Source: Gambelia wislizenii (Eukaryota > Chordata > Lepidosauria > Squamata > Crotaphytidae). Taken from it: a stretch of DNA of 64,000 nucleotides. Below are positions 11,801-20,800 of the stretch, in pieces (within the stretch, counting starts at the first letter, position 1; every line of letters begins with the position of its first letter). The notes beneath the pieces were generated by a model. That model worked only from the letters and a program-made list of their open reading frames with translations, was not told where the DNA came from and did no database searches. The stretch is taken from assembly GCA_030847615.1 (NCBI GenBank), contig JAUMIR010000004.1:220833001-220897000 (forward strand), written 5' to 3'. Both the position numbers and the translations under genes were made by a program.

Positions 11801-14800
11801 GCTGACCCGTGGCAAGTTCACCGTAGAGTACTATTTTTGGGAGGCGATGATCCTCCATCCTAGAAACGTGCCCTGCCCTGCCCTTGCCTATGAAGACTCT
11901 ATGTAATTCATGGGGTTGCTGTAAGTCAACAAGTGACCTGAAGGCACATATACACACACAAAATGTTACATTGGGTACTTACCGTGAAGGTACTTTCTGT
12001 AGGATAGATGGCAGGAACAATCCGTGAGTATTGGGAACCTAGGACCGCCCAGCTCGAGCAGGAAGTAGCGCAAAGCCTCTTGGGAGATTCCAGTTCTTTG
12101 TTCCCAGTCCTCCTCTCCCACGAGGCCAGTTCTCTGACTAGCATAGCCCTGTAGAAAAAGGTAGAAAAGACTCCTCCCTGTTGAGAGAATGATGCATGAT
12201 ACATTCATGGTTAGTGCCCCCTTGTACCCCCTTCACAGGCTCGTATGTCAGTCACGGGGCGGGCCGGATTGTTCCTGCCATCTATCCTACAGAAAGTACC
12301 TTCACGGTAAGTACCCAATGTAACATTCTGTAGGTTTAGATGGCAGGAACAATCCGTGAGTATTGGGACGTGCCATAGCCCCTTATCTCCCCTGGGTGGG
12401 AGTGACTGAACTCGAGTTTCCGTGTTGGTGTGCCACCTCGTGGAGGACTCTTCTCCCGAAGATGGCATCTGATGACTTGAATTTGTCCACCTTGTAGTGG
12501 CGGATGAAGGTGGATGGAGTAGCCCATGTCGCGGCCCTGCAGATTTCGTCAATGGGCGCGTTCGTTGAAAAAACTGCCGACGTTGCTGCTGACCTGGTGG
12601 AGTGTGCCATCACCCCGGATGGACGTGGAATGTTCGCGGTGTCGTAGGCCAGGAAAATGCACGCTTTGATCCAAGTTGCCAGGGTCTGTCTAGATACCTT
12701 AGCACCCATTGATGCGGGTGTGAATGATACGAACAGTGAGTCGCAGCGTCTGAATTCCGCTGTGCGTTTAATGTAGATCCTCAAGGCCCTCCTGACGTCC
12801 AACTTGTGCCACAGTTTCTCTGTCGGGTGAGATGGTCTGGGGCAGAAGGAGGGCAGGATTATTTGTTGCGATACGTGGAAGTCGGAGATCACCTTCGGTT
12901 TGAAAGATGGGTCGGGTCTGAGGTACACGGCGTCCTCTTCGAAAGAGCACAGGTGCTCTCTGATAGACAGCGCCATGAGCTCTGACACTCTCCGGGCTGA
13001 CGTGATTGCCACTAGGAAGGCCACCTTAATTGTCATTACTCTTAAAGGGACCCTTCTCAGGGGCTCGAAGGGGCTTTTGGTTAATTGGCGGAGCACCAGT
13101 GAGAGGTTCCATGACGGGAATCTGTGGCGCACTGGTGGGGATATGAGGGTCGCCCCTCTCAGGAACCTTCTGATGTGTGGGTGTGTTGAGATTCTGTTTC
13201 CCTGTGGGCACTGTATGAATGCTGCCAGTGCGGCTACCTGCCTCTTCAGCGTGTTGGGTCGGAGGCCCTTTTCGAGGCCTCCTTGCAAGAATTCCAGGAC
13301 GTGTTTTGTCGAGGCTTGCAGTGGGTTTATCTGTGCGGCTGCGCACCATTGCAAGAACACTTTCCAGGTTGCTTGGTATATCCTCCTCGTTGACGGTCTG
13401 CGTGAGGCCAGGAGGGTCTGTATTACATTGTCTTCGTATCCGCAGGCCCTCAGTGCTCTCCGCTCAATCTCCAGGCTGTCAGCTGGAGCCACGACACGTC
13501 GGGATGTGCCACTGGACCCTGTAGGAGGAGGTCCTGGCGTGGAAAAAGCCTCATTGGTGTCTCGACCGACATCTCTGTCAGGTCGGAGAACCAAGGTCGC
13601 CGTGGCCAGTGTGGGGCTATCAGGACCACTTGTGCTCTTTCCGCCCGGATTTTCCTGCACGTTTTCCCTATGAGGGGAAATGGGGGGAACAGGTACAGGA
13701 GGCCTATTGGCCACCGGGATCGAAGAGCATCGGTTCCCTCCGCTCCCGGGTGGAAGAATCTGGTGAAGAATCGGCTTAGTTTCGCGTTGAGGTGAGACGC
13801 GAACATGTCCACTGACATTTCCCCGAACCTCGCTTGGATGTGATTGAAGGTCTCTTGGTTCAGTTCCCACTCTCCTGGGAGAACCGTGTGTCTGTTCAGG
13901 AAGTCCGCTTGAGTGTTGACTTCCCCTTGTAGGTGTTGGGCCGTCAGGGACAGTACTGTCCTTTCCGCCCAGAGTAGTAGAGTTACTGCCTCCGAGTGTA
14001 GTGACCTGGATCTGGACCCGCCTTGTCTTGCTATGTATGATCGCGTCGTTGTGTTGTCTGTGAGCAGCAGCACATGCTGTCCCCTCAGCGTGTCGGAGAA
14101 GTGTTCCAGGGCCAGTCTGGCTGCCCTGAGCTCCAGCCAGTTGATGCTGTGTTCCTGTTCGGTTCTTGACCATAGGCCTTGCACTGCCATGTCCTGACAG
14201 TGTGCCCCCCATCCTCGGAGGCTGGCATCTGATGTCACCACCACTTGTTGTGGTACTGACAGCGGGGATCCTTTGGATATGTTTTCTGTCCGTGTCCACC
14301 AAGTGAGGGAGTGTCTCACTGTGGGCGGGATATCTATGGCGAACGTCTCTTTGCGGGATATGCTTTCCTGGTGGGGGAGTAGTAGGGCCTGGAGAGGTCT
14401 GGAGTGGAACCTCGCCCATGGGACCACCTGTATGGCTGATATCATAAGCCCGAAGAGTCGTGCTAGCGATGCGATCTGGGCCTTCCGCCTTCCTCTTGCT
14501 ATTGTGGCTTCCTTCCTGATGGCCGACTGTCTTTCCGTGGACAGGGCGACGGAGTAGGACACTGTATCTATCTGAACTCCTAAGTGGACTATGGATTGGG
14601 CTGGCATTAGGGTGCTCTTTCTGAAGTTTATCATGAACCCGTGATCCTGAAGACACCTTATGGTTATCTCCAGGTCTCTGAGGGCCTTGTCCCTGGATGG
14701 CGCTCTTAAGAGGATGTCGTCCAGGTAAGGGTACAGGTGTATCCCTTTGGTCCGCAGGTGGGCGATTATCACCACCATCACCTTGGTGAATACCCTTGGT

Positions 14801-17800
14801 GCTGTCGCGAGTCCGAAGGGGAGTGCCCGGAACTGGTAGTGTTGGTCTCCGAACGCGAATCTGAGGTATCGTCTGCTTTCTGGGTGCATCTGAATGTGTA
14901 GGTATGCTTCCGATAAGTCGAGGGAGGCCAGGAAGTCTCCTTCCTGCACCGCCTCCCTTATGGACGATAGCGTTTCCATCTTGAAGCGCTTGTAAGTAAT
15001 GAAGGAGTTTGTAAACTTGAGGTCTAGTACGGACCTTAGGCTTCCATCTTTTTTTGGTACTGTGAAGAAGTAAGAGTACACCCCTAAGAAACGTTGCGTG
15101 TCTGGTACTTCTTCTATGGCTTGTATCTCCAGTAGGTGGTTTATTGCTGTCCACAAGTTCCGTGCCTTCTGGTGGTTGGAGGGGACGGGTGCGGGTAGGA
15201 ATCTGTTCCTGGGTCTTGCGTTGAGCTCTATTTTGTAACCGTGGGCGATCGTTTCCTGCACCCACCTGTCCGATGTTGTTTAGCCAGACGTCCAGGAACC
15301 TTGACAGCCTTCCCCCCACTGGAGATTTTTCCGAGTCAGGCTTGTTGTCGGGAGGAACCCCGCTGTGGCTGGGTTCCCCCCCCCTGCGGCTAGGGGGATG
15401 GCTGACGAAGGGTGTGTGGCGAATGACATAGTTGGTTTTAGCCCATGCTGGTCTACTGGACCTGTAGTCTGTTCTTCTTCCATTTCCCCTATAGTGGCGA
15501 AAGGAAGAGTTAAATGAATGTGGCCGTCGAAAAGGCTTCTTGATTTGCTTTCGGCCCGAGGAGGGCATGGCCTGTTTCTTGTCTTTCGTCTCTACTAGGA
15601 TGTCCTTGAGTGCCTCCTCGCCAAACAGTTTTGTCCCTTTGAAAGGTGCTGTGGCCAAGGCGTTTCTAGACTTGCCGTCCGCATCCCATTGTTTCACCCA
15701 TAGTGATCGTCTTGCCAGGTTGGCTGCCCCTGAGGCCCTGGCCGCGTATGTTAATGAGTCCTGAGATGCGTTGGCAATGAAATGGAGTGCTAGACGGATT
15801 CTGCTGAAGGCCTTGTCCAGTGCGCCAGTGTCTAGTTCTTCTGCTTCCATGATCTCTTGCAGCCATATTATGGCGGCCCAGGAGATCAGGGCTGTTGCCA
15901 GTGTGGATCTGATACCGAGGGCAGATACATCGAATGATCTCCTCAGTGCAATATCAGCCCGTTTCTCGTCTGAGTCCTTAAGGGCGCCGTCTCCTTCCCT
16001 GGGCGCTAGTGAGTTGGACACCATGGATACAACCGGCCGGTCGACCACTGGGGTCCTTAATTTGTCGAGTGTCTCCTTGGGGAAGTTGTAGAACTTCTGG
16101 GCAGCTGACATGCCCCGCCTTCCCAAGGCTGGCTTGTCCCACTCCTCTGCCACCAAGTTCCAAAAGGATCTTGGAAAAGGGAAGAGTGGCCTCTTCGACT
16201 TACTTGACGGCATCAGTGCTGCCGCCCTCTCGCTCTTGGGAGCATGAGGGTCTTCCGTTGTGTCTTCTTTAGCAGTAGGGGGGCAGATCCCCAATGCTGA
16301 CAAGGCCCTGCTGAGAAGGTATGGGAACTTATCCCCTTGGAAAATTCTGTCCGCTGCCTCGTTGTCTGAGTTATCGGAGTCTGACAATTCCCCCTCCTCC
16401 CTGTCAGGGGTCCTTGCCCCATCGTTGTCCACTGTGTCATCCAGGTCTGGGGTGACGTGCGTGAGGAGGTCCTCCCCTTCTGAGGCTCCATCCGACTCCT
16501 CAGATGAGTGCCTCGAGGGTGGCTCCTTTCTCTTTTTACCTGTGGGGGGAGCTGCAGGGGTTTCCCTTTGTTTCCCCTTGCCCTTCCCGGTCGGCCGACT
16601 AGGGGGGGGGGCTTGCTTTTCCTTGGGATGGGTGTTTTTCCCCTTTCCTTACGCTTCCTCAGTAACTCTGCTAAGCTCGGGGTTGGCTCCTGTTCCTCCT
16701 CCTGGTCAGACAGGAGTGCTTCGGACAACATTGCCAGGGCTATTTTGATGGACTGTTTCTTAGCCTTGGCTTCGTTCTCCTTGCTCTTCCCCCGCTCTGG
16801 GACTCCCTCCTCCCCCTCCCGGGTGACTAGATCCTTGGGGTTCCCAATGGCATCTGGGTCATCGGGCTGAACGGGCTCTTCCCCTTTGTCTGGGGTGTCC
16901 CAGTACTCATCCCCCTCCCCTTCACTAGAAAATTCCAGAGTGTCCAGGATAAGCCTGGACCTAGAAATCGCCGCTTCTCCTACCTTGTCCTGCGTCTTCT
17001 CCTGGGTCTCATCTTGCAGGTCGGGGTATTTGTGGGAGTTCCGGGGGGGCAGGGAAGAGACCTCGGCCCCCGCGGTCCCCTGGCCCTCGTGGTGCTTTCC
17101 GTCCCTTTGCCACCACTGGATTAGGGCTCTGGGCGCGCTCAGAGAGCGGCCACTGGCCAGGGCCTTCTCTGCCGCCTGTGCTGCCCGTCGTTGGGGGACC
17201 AGGGCTGGAATGAGGGCGGCGGCGGCGCTCGTGGAGGGGAGCTCGTGGTCGCCATTGTGAGCGCCAGCGCGCCCTTCAGCTCCTTTCTTCTGCTGCCTCT
17301 TGGCGCCCTGTTTGGCGCTTTCTGCAGGCCCCCTGATGCCTCCCATCTCCCCTGACTCCACCAAGAGTGGGTAGTCGCGTGCGGCTGCCGCTCTTCTGGC
17401 TCGTGGCAGGACAGAGAAGCGCGAGAGGGCGCATGCGGCGGTAGCGTGCGGGCACTGCCGAGCGCGGCGCGATCGCGGCTGGGGGGGGGAAAGCGATCGC
17501 GGGGAGCCGCGCGGGTCGCGGGGGGCTGGAGAAGGCAGCCGCGCGGGTCGCGGGGGAGCCGCGCGGGTCGCGGGGGGCTGGAGAAGGCAGCCGCGCGGGT
17601 CGCGGGGGGGCTGGAGAAGGCGGCCGCGAGGAGCCGCGCGGGCCGGGAGGGATGTCTGGGGGGGGAGGGCTCGTCCGACTCCGCTGGGGAGAAGGGAGGG
17701 AAGAGGCCGAGCGGGGAAAAGGCACCGCCGGGTAAAGAAAGGGATCGCCGGCTGGTGAGAGGAAGAGCGGCAACTCGGCAAGTCTCCAGGGGTGAGGGGG

Positions 17801-20800
17801 GGGGAGAGGCCGAGCGGGGGAGGGCGCCGCTGGGGCGGAAAGTGGTTGCCGGGTGGGCGAAAGGCTGCCTGAGGTGAGGGTAAGGCAGAGAGGATAAGTG
17901 TGGGAAGAGGGTTTTTTTTTTTTAAGCAGTAGGAGCAGCGGAGGGGGAGGGTAGAGTCGGGATGTGCAGAGAGAAGAAAAGGATAAAAGTGAATAAAGAT
18001 GGCGATACCAATCCGGAGGAGTTGGGAAAACCTGCTTCGCTGGGCTGAGCAGGAAGTAGAACTGGCCTCGTGGGAGAGGAGGACTGGGAACAAAGAACTG
18101 GAATCTCCCAAGAGGCTTTGCGCTACTTCCTGCTCGAGCTGGGCGGTCCTAGGTTCCCAATACTCACGGATTGTTCCTGCCATCTAAACCTACAGAAGGA
18201 TATTGTAAAGAGGCGTAACAAAAATGGTCAAGGAACTGGAATACCTTCTCCATAAAAAAAGCTATTTTTTAAAGAACGCGAATAAAAGTGGCAATATAAT
18301 ACAAAATGATGTATAATTGAGGAAGTGAACTGAAGCTCGCTTTTTTAAAAAAATATCCCACCCTTTTCTCATATGGGACCAAAACTGGCTTACACTTTAT
18401 GTCAAAACAAAATAGCTAAAACTATCTGAATAGAAAAATTAAAAAACCGTCAACAATCTGCTTTAAAACATTAATTTAGAATAGTTAAAATATCCTGTTA
18501 GATATTAAAACCAGCACACATCTTCCATCTTCCCAATACTTGAACTAGAGATCCCATCAATGAAAACAGCAGCAAATTCAGAACAGACAAAAGGAGAGCA
18601 AAAGGTATTTGGACAGCCACTGTAAGACATAGAATGTTCAACTAGAAAGACCTTTAGCCAGATCCAGTAAGGACAGGTAGATCCAGTAAGGACTATTATT
18701 ATACAATGTGTGCACATGCATACATGCCTTCAAGTCACCTGTCAACTTATGGAGACTGCATGAATTTCATAGTTTTCTTAGGCAAGGAGTACTCAGAGGT
18801 AGTTTTGCCAGTCCCTTCATCTGCAGTATAGCCCACAGCACCTGGCATTCATTGGTGCTCTACCATCCAAGTTCTAACCAGAGCTGACCCTGCTTAGCTT
18901 ATAAGATAAGACAGGAGCTGGTGTTACAGAAGCATCCAAATAGTAGTACACAAAGACAAAACTTTGTTAAGACTATTTCAGCATAAAAAGATATACACAT
19001 AAAGGGATCCTTTAGCATCTTTGAGAGTGGCTTAAAAAATAAATTTCTAGCATTAGCTTTCATGGACAACAGTCCAGTATATTAGATGCAGTTAGCTAGT
19101 GCATCTAATCAAGTGGACTGGTGTCCACAAAAATTTATTCTGGGAAATACTCTTAGATGCTACAGGATTCCTTTATATATTTTTAAAATATCCAAATAAT
19201 AGAAAGTATCCAATACTGTGTACTCTCCACATTTTTATAATGGACTTTCAAATGCAATCAATGCCACATCCAGATACAGTTTTGACAGGCATCTTCTCAT
19301 GCTGCTACCAACCAAGTGGATTCACCATGAGAAGAAAAATAACATATACGGGGAACAGTTTTTAAGCTACTCCTACAAAGAACATACAGCATGCAGAGAA
19401 GCCACAAATAATGCCAGCAACCAAGGCTTCCCCTCCCCCACATGCTGTTGGAAAGTTGACAGACGTGCAGTTGGGAACATCTTAGACATGCTATGTAGGG
19501 CAGTGGAAAGGAATTTACAAGAACATAAGCATTCATAAACCTTTGCAATAGCTTTAAAAGTATTCAAGGATCACTGTGATTTGGGGGGAGGGGCAAGGAC
19601 CACTATATGAGAGACATTAATTGGGGCAGTACTAAAGGAGGTTAATACATGAAGCCTTGCAATATACTAGGTAAGAATTATTTACACCTGCAGAAAAACT
19701 GTCACTTAGGGCTCGTCTACACTGGCTGCTTACACTGGCATTACGCTCCAAGCTGGATCGATCATAATGGGGGCCACATGCACTATTGTCCACACAAGCC
19801 AGCTGGGCTGACACTGCTGCATCAGACCTGCTGACCCATCCTGTTTTTGGAGCCCAGCTCACTGCAAGAGCCTGGCCAGTGCTGTCGCTTCTGCTGAGGT
19901 CAGAATGGGGCACCCAGAATCTGATCAACAACAAGAGGGTTGCTCTACACCTTCCTCATTGATTGCATGGGTGCCCTGTTCTGACATCAGCAGAAGTGAC
20001 ACTACCAGTTAGGGGAGCTGCCTGGCTGGCAAGATGGTGGTGGCTCCAAAGGGGATCCACCCCTTTGCCTGTGCTGCTCAGTGCAGGCTGGTAAGGAAGA
20101 TGGCACTGTGTTTGAATGCGGACAACTGGATCAGGCCGAATCAAACCTGATCCAGACTTTGCTTAGTTTGGAGCAAAGTTGGATTAAGAGTAAAAAAAAT
20201 GTGATTCCTCCCCTGAAGTAGCCATATGTCATCTGGACTGTCCACACTGGATTCCGGGTGAGTCCACATATTTTTTGCTGGTGTAGACAACCCTCTATAC
20301 AAGGTATAAGCAAAGAGCCAGCCATGCTTTGTATATGGCTTTTTTCGAGGGTGGAGAGTGTAGTGTCTTGCAGCTGAAAAATTTAAGAAACCCGCCAGCA
20401 ACTGTTCTTTTCTGTTTTTGTGTTAAAATTTTGTGTTCACAATATGAACAGCTGTTTTACACAGAACTAACCCTATTTCTCTCACAAGAGCAAGTTTCAG
20501 TCAGTGAAATCTGAAGAAACAGGTATTTGTGTGGGAATCGAATATGCACTTAAAACATGAAATGGTCACCTAAAACACCTGTCTGATTGTATAAAAAGCC
20601 TTGGTCAGCAGGTGCGGTGCTTGCTTAGACAGCTCAGTGAAGTATACCTGTTCCTGAAACCTTGCCAACACTGGTATATATTTATGAAGATCAAATCTAC
20701 AAGGCACAAAACTGATCACAACTGTATGGATAACCTTTTATCTTTAAATGGGGGGGGGACTTCTTTCCTCTATTCTGTAGAACTCCAGATGTGGCCAAGA

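Larger units (their letters stand above)
11962..18197 (-). mobile_element. DIRS-type tyrosine-recombinase retrotransposon, near complete (6.2 kb)
   Basis: The element has inverted terminal repeats (11995-12133 and 18058-18197), a left-only extension (11962-11994) and an internal complementary region at about 12265-12370 whose halves are complementary to the two outer ends. This is the hallmark of DIRS elements, which integrate through a circular intermediate by a tyrosine recombinase. Coding order on the minus strand is gag, reverse transcriptase, RNase H, methylase-like domain and tyrosine recombinase. It lies inside SSR1 intron 1 in the gene's orientation. The near-identical ITRs and long open frames suggest a young copy, though gag and the RT start show frame breaks. 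Confidence 0.92.

Noticed and set aside
16213..18183. A 656-codon frame starting inside the DIRS right terminal repeat, as a full-length gene
   Set aside because: Its first half is a translation of the ITR and GC-rich leader. Only the last part, before the G run, looks like gag.
17950..18255. Host exon bearing [14 protein letters not shown]
   Set aside because: The peptide is a translation of the DIRS inverted terminal repeat and recurs at both ends of the element.
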